From assembly GCA_027563935.2 (NCBI GenBank), contig JANVAS020000222.1, forward strand, positions 372,001 to 436,000: DNA of 64,000 bases, read 5' to 3'. Under the pieces are notes generated by a model. The model searched no databases. It saw nothing but the letters and a program-made list of their open reading frames with translations, and was not told where the DNA came from. The DNA is from Costus lasius. Its lineage: Eukaryota; Streptophyta; Magnoliopsida; Zingiberales; Costaceae. The first letter of the stretch is position 1. Every line of letters begins with the position of its first letter. Positions 54,811-64,000 of this stretch are shown here, in pieces. Made by a program: the position numbers and the translations under genes.

Positions 54811-57645
54811 TGTAACATCCCGTTATCTTAACCCCAAACAAATGGCACAATTCATGAATGATACAGGATGTTTCATATAAGATCGATTCATATGCTAGGT
54901 AAAACCGAGTTCGAGAAAACACGATCTGAAAATTTCCACAAACCCATACATAAATATCCACAAAACACAATTCTCATAAATCACATAAGGGTACCTGCCA
55001 CCACGCAATCCTTGCACTAGACATATGCAAGGCAACAGTTATATCAAATCCGATGGCATAAATACAATTCGATTCGAAATTCAAAGCAAAGCCACAAAGT
55101 CAATTTTATAAACTCATACCAAACACCGAAACCAGGCTGAGGCCCGCGGTGACACAAAAATCAAACTCATTTAACTGCCACAATCTGGCAACACAAATTT
55201 CACATAGTTCACGTGGTTCACACAAATTCACATAGTTCACATCATTCATATAGTTCGTATAACTCATATAGTTCGGCCACAACCGGCCTCATATTTAAGC
55301 ACAAAAGTTCTTAAATATAATCACAGCAAACTAGCATAATGTCCACGCCAATGCTAACTCAAGAAATGCGCCCCTGCTCTATGCCTGAAAATAGTGAGGG
55401 GTGAGCTACACAGCCCAGTGAGTGGATAGTCTAAATCGACCATCCATAACATACATTCAAAAATATAGGCAGATTATTTTAAAAATCTTTAACAGAACAT
55501 TATGTCAATATACAACAAGATTAAATACAGAAGTCATATAAACAGCCAGATGTACACACCAACATATAACAAACTCAGGTTCTAAACAAACTCAGGTTCT
55601 AGAGTTATACTCTAAACCAACTAAACACACCAATACTTAGTTAACCTAGTTGTCCAGCATATTCAGTAGTGACCAATATGGTCTAACCCGGCTTTGGCCT
55701 AAGCACTGGGAGCTGCAAAATCTCGTGCAACACATAAACATGGACAGTGAGTAGAATCAAGAGGTGGCCCCCGCCAGGTCATGACGTGGCACTTTGCTCT
55801 AAAACACCCCATAAACACATCGATGGCTTGTGTGTAGATTCAAGAGGTGGCCCCCGCCGGGTCACGGCGTGGCACTTTGCTCTACGACACCCCATATCAC
55901 AAAAAGAGAGTGATGACATCAAGAGGTGGCCCCTGTCTGACCAAGACATGGCACTTTGCGTCAAAACCCGTTCTCCCAAAAGGTTCCTACTGGACAACAG
56001 ACACATCTTATATCATATTTCATAAAGGTGGACTCCTAAGTGTCAACTAGACTCTAGGATAGTCATCACAAAAATCATATCGGGCAGGCTGAACATCAAC
56101 CCCCATCACAATAATCATAATAGGCAGGCTGAACATCAACCCCCTCACATATCAAATACAGGGCTGAAATTCAAACCCTTAACATATCACATAAGGACTA
56201 TCCAATGAGTACCCGGTTACACTTAGCCATAGTCCTAACCAACACATAACACATAATATTCAAAATTCCCATAATCACATAATTTTCAAAAATCTCATAA
56301 CCACATAATGTTCACAATTCACATAATCACATAATGTTCACAAATCACATAACAACATAATATTCCAAAAATCACATAAACACCTAATATTTAAAAATCA
56401 CATAATTACATAATATTAACAATCATATAAAGTAGTGTGGTCCTTAGGTTTCATGCTGATTAGTTCAGTCAAACCTTACTAGGTTATCACCCAAATTTCT
56501 CAAACAATTTCTCAACATTGCAGTTAACAAGCATCCATAAAAATTAACATAAAACTAAAACATGTAGTCATACAAACTATCCATAAAATTAACAAAAACT
56601 AAAACATGTATTCATACAAACTATTTTACAAATCTCTACATATAACCCACGGTTAACATAACATATTATCTATTAAATTTTACACCTTGAATTAACATGA
56701 ATTTCATGCTCAAACCATTGGTCTAAAACTTCCGAAATTCCATAAATTAATACCTTAAATTTCATATTACCAATTTTTGATTTTCATAAACAATCATCAA
56801 GATTATTTCGGTTTACATGGAAATTTAGGTTTTCATGGAAAAATACAATTCGGTTCTCATGAAGAACAATACCCTAAATTCGGTTTTCATACCCTAAATA
56901 CACTTTGCATAATTTCGGTTTTAACATGGTAAATTTTCCAAGAACTCAAGTGTATCATTTAACACAAACACAACCAAATTGTTAAATCAATTAAGACATT
57001 CCACTCACCTTGAACCGTGAACACCAATAAGAAAAACCCTTCCAAAAAATTCGTCTAAGGCTTTGAAAGACGCTACCAAACACCAAGGAATGCCGGCCAA
57101 AGGAAGAGGAAGAGGAAGAAAGGAATTTCGCCTCTAAGCCTCCAAGAATCGCCCACTTCTTCCTAGCCGTCGCCCAAGTTTTCTCCCAAGCCAAAATCGC
57201 CAATTTTCTTTCCCCAATCGTTAAACCCACTAAAAATTCGGTTTTTGAATTTTAAACCCACTAACCAATTAATTCAAATAGGGTTTAACCCCTTTAACTA
57301 ATTAAAATCAAATTTTAAATCCAATTAGCTAATTCACATAGGTTTTAATCCATTTAACCACTCACTTAACGAAAATCCAATAAGGATTTAATTAACATCC
57401 AATAAGGATTTAATTAACCACTAAGCTCTAATTAATTTATCATAAACAACCAATAATAATTTATCATAAATTAACACAGCCAATAATCAAATAAATAATC
57501 TCTAATTAATTTACAATAAATTAACAACCAAAAATCTCTAGTTAATTAACTATTAACAACCAATACATAGAAAAATATCACAGTCAATAATTTTAGACAA
57601 AATCAAAATAATGCTTACCAAGACTTAAGATCCTTGGATCTTACA
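54811..57645 (-). repeat. Gyp-B 5' LTR
   Basis: 2835 bp, same tandem tracts as the 3' LTR. Differences near 55100, 55782, 55821, 56777, 56779 and 57310, several being C/T or G/A at CG sites. No gene. Confidence 0.96.
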
Positions 57646-57650
57646 ATAAC

Positions 57651-57910
57651 TGCCCCTACAATGGCTAAAAATGGTCTACCAAGAATAATTAGATTTTTAG
57701 TACTTTCCTCCATTTCTAACACTACAAAATTTGCTGGGACAAAATACTTACCAACTTTGATTGGAACATTTTCTAAAATTCCAATAGGATACTTAACCGA
57801 TGAATTAGCAAGCTGCAAAGATATTGAAGTTAGTTTAAGCTCTCCCACGTCCAATTTCTTGCCAAATAAATAAAGGCATTAGGCTTACACTAGCACCTAA
57901 ATCACATATG
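57651..57910 (-). pseudogene. Gyp-C protease, frameshifted
   Basis: Active-site motif DLGAS (~57890-57905), then a core with ILGRPFLA, typical of proteases in the Athila/Tat group. A frameshift lies between DLGAS and the rest. Cut by Gyp-B; the remainder is at 45555-45470. Confidence 0.7.
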
Positions 57911-58169
57911 GCTCGGTCAAAAACCATACTCCCAATTGAATAAGGAATAGAGAAACTACATGGATCTTTTAATTTTGGTGGCAACTTATTTTAGATGATA
58001 GCACTACACTCCTCAGTTAATGTCATAGTACCATAGTCCTCTGTCTTTCTTTTATTTGATAAAATTTCTTTTAAAAACTTAGCATATGTGAGCATTTGAG
58101 ATAAAGCTTTAGTAAATGGGATATTAATATAAAGCTTCTTTAAACATTAAGAAATTTCCCAAACTGCTT

Positions 58170-59676
58170 ATCTAATTTTGCTTAAACTAATCTTTGGGGA
58201 AAAGGTATAGGTGGCCTATAAGGTGCAGGTGAACTAGGCCTAGGAATATCTAGCTGACATGGCTCATCACCTTTATGTTCATCACCTTGGTGAGGTGGCG
58301 AACTAGTTTGGTACTGCTCATGTATTGGGGGATTTTCTAAATCTGGTTCACTGCTATGTTCAATCTCAGGCTCTTCTTCATTATCCTCAAATCTCCCTCT
58401 AGGTTCATCTAATTGCCACACACTCCCAGTAATTATAGCATTACAATGTTCCATAGAGTTTGGTTTCGGTTTAGCAGGTAATTTCCTTGGGGGTCTATAA
58501 GAAGTGCTAGCCTGTTGTGCTATTTGATTTTCAAGAATTTTATTATGAGCTATTAAAGATCCTACCTGAGAAGCAAGCTGATTAATCTCATCTCTTTGTT
58601 GTTTAATTTCTCCTCTAAGATCTCCAAAATCCTTACTGAGTTTTTCAAGTATAGATTCTAAACTAGAGTTCTAGGGTTGATTTTGATTTTGTTATCTCTG
58701 TTGGTATCCTCTATCCTCAACCTATCCTCTTATAGCACTATTATTGTTCTTCCAAGATAAATTTGGGTGATTCCTCCATCTGGGTTATATGTACTAGAGT
58801 AGGGGTCATTATTTTGTCTACCTTGATTATATCCCCCTATAGCATTCACATGTTATATACCCTGATCAGCAATAACTTTACACTCCTCAAAATAGTGTCC
58901 ATGATTACCACAAATATCACAGATAACAGAAGATGAAACTATAGCTTGTTGCATTTGAAAAGAATCAAGCCTACTGCACAAAGAATCTACCTTTTCAGCC
59001 AAGGTGCGCCAGTTATCGTTTTCATTCTTACCATGAGGAGGCTGATATATCACTTCTCTCTCTGTAGTCCACTGGTTGTGGTTCAAAACCATGTCCTCAA
59101 GCAAGGTGAAAGCATCATCAATGGTCTTGTTCATGAGGTCCTCCTCCTACAGCAGCATCAACGGTCAGGCAGGTATTATAAAGTAAACCATTACAAAATG
59201 TATGAATTAAAACCCATTTTTCAAGGCCATGGTGAGGACACTTCCATTCTAACTCGTTGAAATGCTCCCATGCCTCCCTAAAAGACTCGCCATCCTGTTG
59301 TGCAAAGCTAGTAATCTAGTTCTTTAACTAGATTGTCTTGCTGGGTGGAAAGTACTTCATCAAGAAAGCATTAGACAATTGATCCCATGTAGTGAAGGTA
59401 CCGGTAGGTTGAGAGTGAAGCCAAGAACGTGCTCGATCCCTGAGAGAAAAAGGAAACAATCTAAGCATTAATGCATCACTAGAAACACCATTAATTTTAA
59501 TAGTATTACATAATTCAATAAATAAAGCAAGATGTTGATTAGGATCTACAAGTGGAGCCAAACTGATTGTGCTAGATCATAGATAAGAAAGCAGGCTTAA
59601 TTTTGAAGTTATTAGCCTCTATCGTTGATCTAGCAATGCTAGAGTGTATCTCCTGTGAATTAGGGGCTGCATAGTT
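58170..59676 (-). pseudogene. Gyp-C gag remnant
   Basis: 59561-59328 encodes a retrotrans_gag segment (LRLFPFSLRDRARSWL, FLMKYFPPSKT). 59134-58853 carries a CCHC knuckle CDICGNHGHYFEEC. 58454-58182 is a Pro/Glu-rich linker. Several stops interrupt it. It is recognisably Ogre/Tat/Athila-type and unlike the gag of Gyp-A and Gyp-B. Confidence 0.75.
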
Positions 59677-59946
59677 TGTTGGTGTATATGCCGTGAGACC
59701 TAGTATTGGTCCATCTTTGTACTACTTCACTTAGATATTTATATATCATTTTGGCATTGTCGTTATCGTTGTTTGTCTACATCTGCGATTATGTACTAAC
59801 ATGATAATATCCCTGGAGATAGATTGGATCTGTGCTCAAATAATTGTCCCTAGTCAATGTACCTAAGTGGATATGAGATAGCTCTGGTACTTGTGAGACT
59901 GGTATATGGGCTGGTTAGGCACGAGGAGCTAACGCAGACATATGGG
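59677..59946 (+). repeat. F2: first 270 bp of a Cop-F LTR
   Basis: TGTTGGTGTATATGCC onwards, homologous to the inverted 41745-42016. Cut by E6 at 59946; the remainder is presumably beyond the window. Candidate left TSD TAGTT (59672-59676) cannot be verified. Confidence 0.75.
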
Positions 59947-61631
59947 TGTTGGGGTATGCCCTTAAGGCTAATGTTTGAGGCCTTGGGATTCTTACAGTAT
60001 CATGTATAAACTCTTATGTTTATAAAGGCAATGGTTGTTATTCAGTTTGTTACATTGTCTGCTGCAATAAGTGTGCTTCTGAATAATGTCTCAATGCTGT
60101 TCAGCTTGGCTGACATGCTGTAATGTCCTTAGTCGAGATATCTTGGTGAACATGAGACAGCCTTGATATAATTGAGACTAATATGTGTTCTAATCTTATA
60201 GGATGCTTCGAGCATGGAATAAGATGTAGACTCATGGGTACATTGGATGTACTGGACAGACCCTACTAGGATATTCAATTGCTTGTCACAATGTGAATAA
60301 TCCTTGTTTGCAACAAGTGGCACATGTCCTCTGACTTGAGATCACTTGTGTTTCTAAATGATGATTGTCATTGTTTTGAGGTAGTTCAATATCATTTGAA
60401 ACATAATGGTTATAGACTATCTTGGATAATGATCATGAGTCATGTTAGGGCATTAGTGATAGATATAGGATTGCCGTCTCCTTGATTGGAGTGTGATGTT
60501 CTAAAGGGGCCCCCCTGAATGAGATGATTGAGAAAGTGTATGGCCATACCCAGGTGACTATGTTCATCTGATCTAATCATGCTCATCATATTGGAGCTAC
60601 AGGCTTGACACGCTTGTCCAATAAGAACATCCAGTGGCAAAGGAAACATGTATGCCTAGTGAAGTGGATTCACACTTGTGCTGTGGTTTGGGTGTAGTCT
60701 TGGAAGACTCTTTCCTTTATATCGGGAGACAGTGATGTGTTGTTAGATACCCCTCACTGATCGTGATAACGTAAGTTATCGTTACTGACATTTAAAGGAA
60801 ACCCTTAGGGTCGCACAATTTGATGATATGGCTTACTTAAGTCAGATCGTGTGGACTGAATTGTTTTGATTCAGTTTAAAAGGAGTTTAAACTCTGATTG
60901 TAAGTGAGATCTGGTCTGATCATGTTTGATTGATTAGGGCTTGAGATCGGTAAGCTTCGATCGAGAGTATTGATGCTGGATCGGTGAGATCAAGAGCATC
61001 GAGAGATGTACGGTTAGATCTTGAACCTTCATGGTTCATATGAGATTTAGACCATGGCTTGGCTTGGTTCAATTTGGTCTTTGAACCAATTGCAATTGGA
61101 CCGAACACAATTGAACCGGTTCACATATGTGAACGCATGGTTCAATTGAATTGGCGTTTTGGATTGGTTCACATGACATAAGCGCATGGCTTCATGACTT
61201 TCCAATTTTGGAAGTCTTGTAACGCCTAACGCCTAAACGCCAAATTGCCAAAACGCCTCTTGTCTTGGAAGCTCTCTCGTGCGTGGTGTATCGTCGAGAC
61301 GAAGAGGAGAGCTTTCGGAAAAGAGAGGATCATCTCATCTCCTCCATACAAAAGGATAACTTGGCATTTTTGCTAGCACAAGAATTGCGCAAGGAGGAAG
61401 CCATCATCACCTTTGTGTGCGTCTTCTTTGGAGGAGAGCCAATTCGCCCTCTTGCTTCCAAATCGCCATCCACTCATGGCCATGGTGAGATCTTCTCTTG
61501 ATCTATGAAATGAATCAAAGTTGATTATATAGACATACTACATGCGATCCTATGGAAACTCTAATTCCGCCCATGCAAATTTTGAAATTGCGCATGCTTA
61601 GGGTTTCACCCCCTTACTTTAGGGAGCTTCA
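59947..61631 (+). repeat. E6 5' LTR
   Basis: 1685 bp. Holds ATGGCCATG/GTGAGA (61476-61490), the TTTTG-CTAGCA-CAAGA hairpin (61368-61383), and the GATAAC and CAGTGA boxes. The open frame 61265-61501 spans the exon-1 ATG and is not a gene. Confidence 0.9.
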
Positions 61632-61633
61632 AT

Positions 61634-61645
61634 TGGTATCAGAGC
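61634..61645 (+). other. E6 primer binding site
   Basis: TGGTATCAGAGC, 2 nt after the LTR end. Confidence 0.85.
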
Positions 61646-62915
61646 ATGGGTTTTCGGTATGAATCTATATGATTTCTTTGATCTGATTGTGATCCATATA
61701 TGATGCCATGTTTACATGCGCTTACTTGATGCTATGTTTACATACTTTGTTTGCGCTTGTATCATTGCTACAAGTTGTTTGCGCTTATGCATAGATCTAA
61801 GGGTTATCAACATGCGAAGATTAACATGCTAGATATTACATGTATCTTTTTTTTCTTAAGTTGCGCATGTTCTTTGTTTGCGCTTGTTGAAGATGTTTTT
61901 ACCAAAACTATCATCTTGCGCGCCCCCTCACATAGATCTATAGGCGCCTACTATAAACCCTTAGACGGGTTGATAGGGTTGAAGTCATCCTCTAGGAAAG
62001 ATCCAAATAGTCTGATCAGACCATCTGACAGCCTAGATGGGTCGACCAGATGGCACCTATGCGCAAGCATGAGGTGGCTATAGGTCGACTGCAGATAGGC
62101 GTGTAGCGAGGTCTGGTTGAGACAACCAGTGAACGCACATGAGTTAGGCCCGGGGTCACACCCGCTTGCCAGAACTCATGATGGTTGTTCAGCCCTTGGC
62201 GCTTGCATGGTTGACCATTAGGTCAACTCAAGTCAGTTAGGACTTGGTGCATGCAAGGGCAGTGGATCTGACTAGACATGATGAGTGGATCCCTATTAAT
62301 GGACCGTTGTAAGGTAGTAGGGCTCATAAGACAAATAAAATTGATTCCAATGGGATTTTGAAAATTCTATTTTGTTGATGGATCACATGTTGATTGGATG
62401 CCATGATGCTTGTCTATTTCATCTTATGTGGGCTGCCTGTTTTAATGTGTGCTGTGCTGGGGCCTGCGTGCCTGGATTAAAAAATTGTAAATTATTATTA
62501 TTGTGATCTGCGCATCACATTTTAATTAATTTATGAAATGTAATTGACCTGCGTGTCAATCTTGTCTAGATAGATTACATTGTAATTCAATCAGACAAGA
62601 GCACTGAGCACACTTGGCAGAGGCGCATGTAGCAGTGGCTTGACCAGGTGGGAGGACTAGGGTTTGACCCTATGACAGGCGCCTTTACCTGGTGGGCGCA
62701 CCTGAGCTGCAATGGGCGCTTGGGTCCTGGTCTGGGCCAGACAAGATGCAAAAGACCCATGAAGAAAAGCAAGTGAAGACTTAAGTTAAATTAAGGTCTT
62801 ACCTAGGCTTGATGGGCTTTTACCACATAAGATCAGCTTGCATTCTATTTATTGTTTTTATAATTAGAACTGCATGTTTTTCTTCTGCTATCGCCATAGG
62901 ATTTTGTAGGGTTTA
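61646..62915 (+). other. E6 leader
   Basis: Aligns with the E2 leader up to about 16085. Contains TGTGAT/ATCACA (62502-62519, loop CTGCGC), ATTGAC/GTCAAT (62543-62560, loop CTGCGT), the CTTGTCT/AGACAAG hairpin (~62561-62600) and a tRNA-like segment (~62610-62680). No gene. Confidence 0.75.
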
Positions 62916-64000
62916 TAGAGGGGTCCCCTTCAAGGGGGAGCGAAACCCTATAGATAGCGCAAGTGGTCTTCTTTGTTTTAGCAGCGGAATTAGGGTTTCA
63001 ACTTGATCGCATGCTATACTTTCATATGATCAACTTAAACAACAAATGAAAGATTCGTTACCATGGCCATGGGAAGGAGGCGGCTTGGAAGCAAAGAGCA
63101 AGATAGATCTTCTCCACAAGTGACGCACACAAACGAGGGATGACTTCTTCTTGTTGATCTTTGTGCTAGCAAAGATCTTCAAGAGTCCTTGCCGAATGGA
63201 AGGGATAGGTTGAGATGCTTCCTTGGCCGAGAGCTCTCCCTTGTCGTTCACCTTCTTCCACACGAGATGGCAAGCAAGCAACGTCAATGACAAGCGAGCA
63301 AAAGCGTTTAGGCGATAACATCAAAAATGGCGTTACATGACTTCCCAAAATGGAAAGTCATGAAGCCATGTTCCAACGCCAAAACGCCTTCCTTCATGAA
63401 CCATGCGTTCACATAGTGAACCGGTTCATTCTTTGGTTCAATTCGATTTGGCTCATAGACCAAAATCAAACCAAGCCAAGCCAATACATGGTCTAGACCT
63501 TCTATGAACCTAATGGCTCAAGGTCTAACCGTTCATCTCCTGATGCTCTTGATCTCACCGATCTAGCATCTCCTCTCTCGATCGAAGCTTACCGATCTCA
63601 AGCCCTAATCAATCAAACATGATCAGACTAGATCTCACTTACAATCAGAGTTTAAATCCCTTTAAATTGAACCCAACTAATTCAGTCCACATGATCTGAC
63701 TTAAGTAAGTCATATCATCAATTTGTGCGACCCTGAGGGTTTCCTTTAAATGTCGGTAACAATAACTTTCGTTATCACGATCAGTGAGGGGTATCTAGCA
63801 ACACATCACTGTCTCCCGATATAAAGGAAAGAGTCTTCCAAGACTACTCCCAAACCATAGCACAAGTGTGAATCAACTTCACAAGGCATGCATGTGTCCT
63901 TTGCCACTGGATGTTCTTATTGGACAAGCGGGTCAAGCTTGTAACTCCAATACTATGAGTATGATTAGATCAGACGAGCATAGTCATCTGGGTATGGCCA
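62916..64000 (-). repeat. E7: Copia-E LTR, minus strand, running off the window
   Basis: Starts around 62916 with AGGGGTCCCCTTCAAGGGGG as in E4 LTRs; the terminal TG appears mutated to TA. Contains ATGGCCATG/GTAACG (63070-63060), an 8-bp hairpin GATCTTTG/CAAAGATC (63156-63177), and a decayed GATAAC stem. Whether it is a solo LTR or part of an element cannot be told. Confidence 0.85.

Larger units (their letters stand above)
45561..57645 (-). mobile_element. Gyp-B: chromodomain Gypsy, minus strand, same family as Gyp-A
   Basis: 12.09 kb including a 1.65-kb solo Copia LTR. LTRs 45561-48395 and 54811-57645 are each 2835 bp with about six differences. PPT 48396-48408, PBS 54796-54807, gag 54684-53067, pol 51414-48432. 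Two CAG-to-TAG stops and the solo LTR disable it. Coding is close to Gyp-A, while the LTR is ~350 bp longer because of short tandem repeats. Confidence 0.95.
42017..59676 (-). mobile_element. Gyp-C: old, probably non-autonomous Ogre/Tat/Athila-like element, split by Gyp-B
   Basis: On the minus strand: gag (59676 to ~58700), a low-complexity linker, protease (57910-57651, continuing 45555-45470 across Gyp-B), then a 3' region with no RT or integrase, a palindrome-rich tract, and a probable 3' LTR (42776-42017). The plus-strand words TTGGGTTGCCTCCCAAG (45147-45163) and CTTGTCCTCAAGG (near 42800) are, from memory, typical of this Gypsy group. Both ends abut Cop-F LTR termini; its 5' LTR is not in the window. 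Many stops indicate age. Confidence 0.65.
59947..62915 (+). mobile_element. Copia E6, 5' LTR and leader only, interrupted by E7
   Basis: 5' LTR 59947-61631, PBS 61634-61645, then leader to about 62915 where a minus-strand E-type LTR begins. No gag is reached. Candidate left TSD ATGGG (59942-59946); the right copy is outside the window. Confidence 0.85.

Noticed and set aside
1..64000. A host gene carried between the elements
   Set aside because: Every sizeable frame was assigned to gag-pol or to repeated LTR/leader sequence; the stretches between are LTR or element 3' regions.

Overview
This window is nuclear plant DNA (most likely an angiosperm) made almost entirely of nested LTR retrotransposons. 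I found no host gene, no rRNA or tRNA gene, and nothing bacterial. Every sizeable real open frame is a retroelement gag, protease, integrase, reverse transcriptase (RT) or RNase H piece. Boundaries were fixed from TG...CA termini, tRNA-Met-type primer binding sites (PBS), polypurine tracts (PPT) and 5-bp target site duplications (TSD). Names are local to this answer.

Layout. (1) 1-27126: Gyp-A, a chromodomain Gypsy (Tekay/Del-like) on the + strand. Its gag is split by Copia E1 (2231-11424, minus, TSD TTTCC) and its RT by Copia E2 (13203-22315, plus, TSD TGACT). (2) 27127-27645: E3, the 3' end of a Copia-E LTR. (3) 27646-42016: Cop-F1, a degraded relative of the E family (minus). Its ~2.1 kb LTR is split by E4 (31082-40193, minus, TSD GTATG), the only copy with an unbroken 1293-codon gag-pol. 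(4) 42017-59676: Gyp-C, an old Ogre/Tat/Athila-like element (minus) with gag and protease but no RT seen. It is split by Gyp-B (45561-57645, minus, TSD ATAAC), a second copy of the Gyp-A family that carries a Copia-E solo LTR, E5 (51415-53066, TSD GTAAC). (5) 59677-59946: start of a Cop-F LTR (F2), split by E6 (59947-62915, plus), which is itself interrupted by E7 (62916 to the window end, minus).

Ages. By-eye LTR differences are few: about 3/1570 (Gyp-A), 4/1706 plus one indel (E1), 7/1693 (E2), 2/1682 (E4), 6/2835 (Gyp-B). At a rice-type rate of about 1.3e-8 per site per year these are all roughly 0.05-0.16 My. The window is a recently active nesting site on an older Cop-F/Gyp-C base.

How it works together. 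The most interesting content is in the non-coding parts of the Copia-E family. Each of seven LTR copies contains ATG-GCN-NNG followed at once by a GT splice donor. Every full-length copy has a near-perfect branch point and AG acceptor exactly 21 nt before the gag-pol ATG. Splicing would remove about 1.96 kb including the PBS and fuse an LTR-encoded start codon in frame to gag-pol. The same LTRs carry a covarying hairpin about 90 nt before that ATG. The intron carries a three-hairpin module with compensatory changes and repeated CTGCG loops, a candidate for a signal present only on full-length genomic RNA. This looks like a retrovirus-style split between spliced mRNA and unspliced genome in a plant Copia family, and it can be tested with RNA data.
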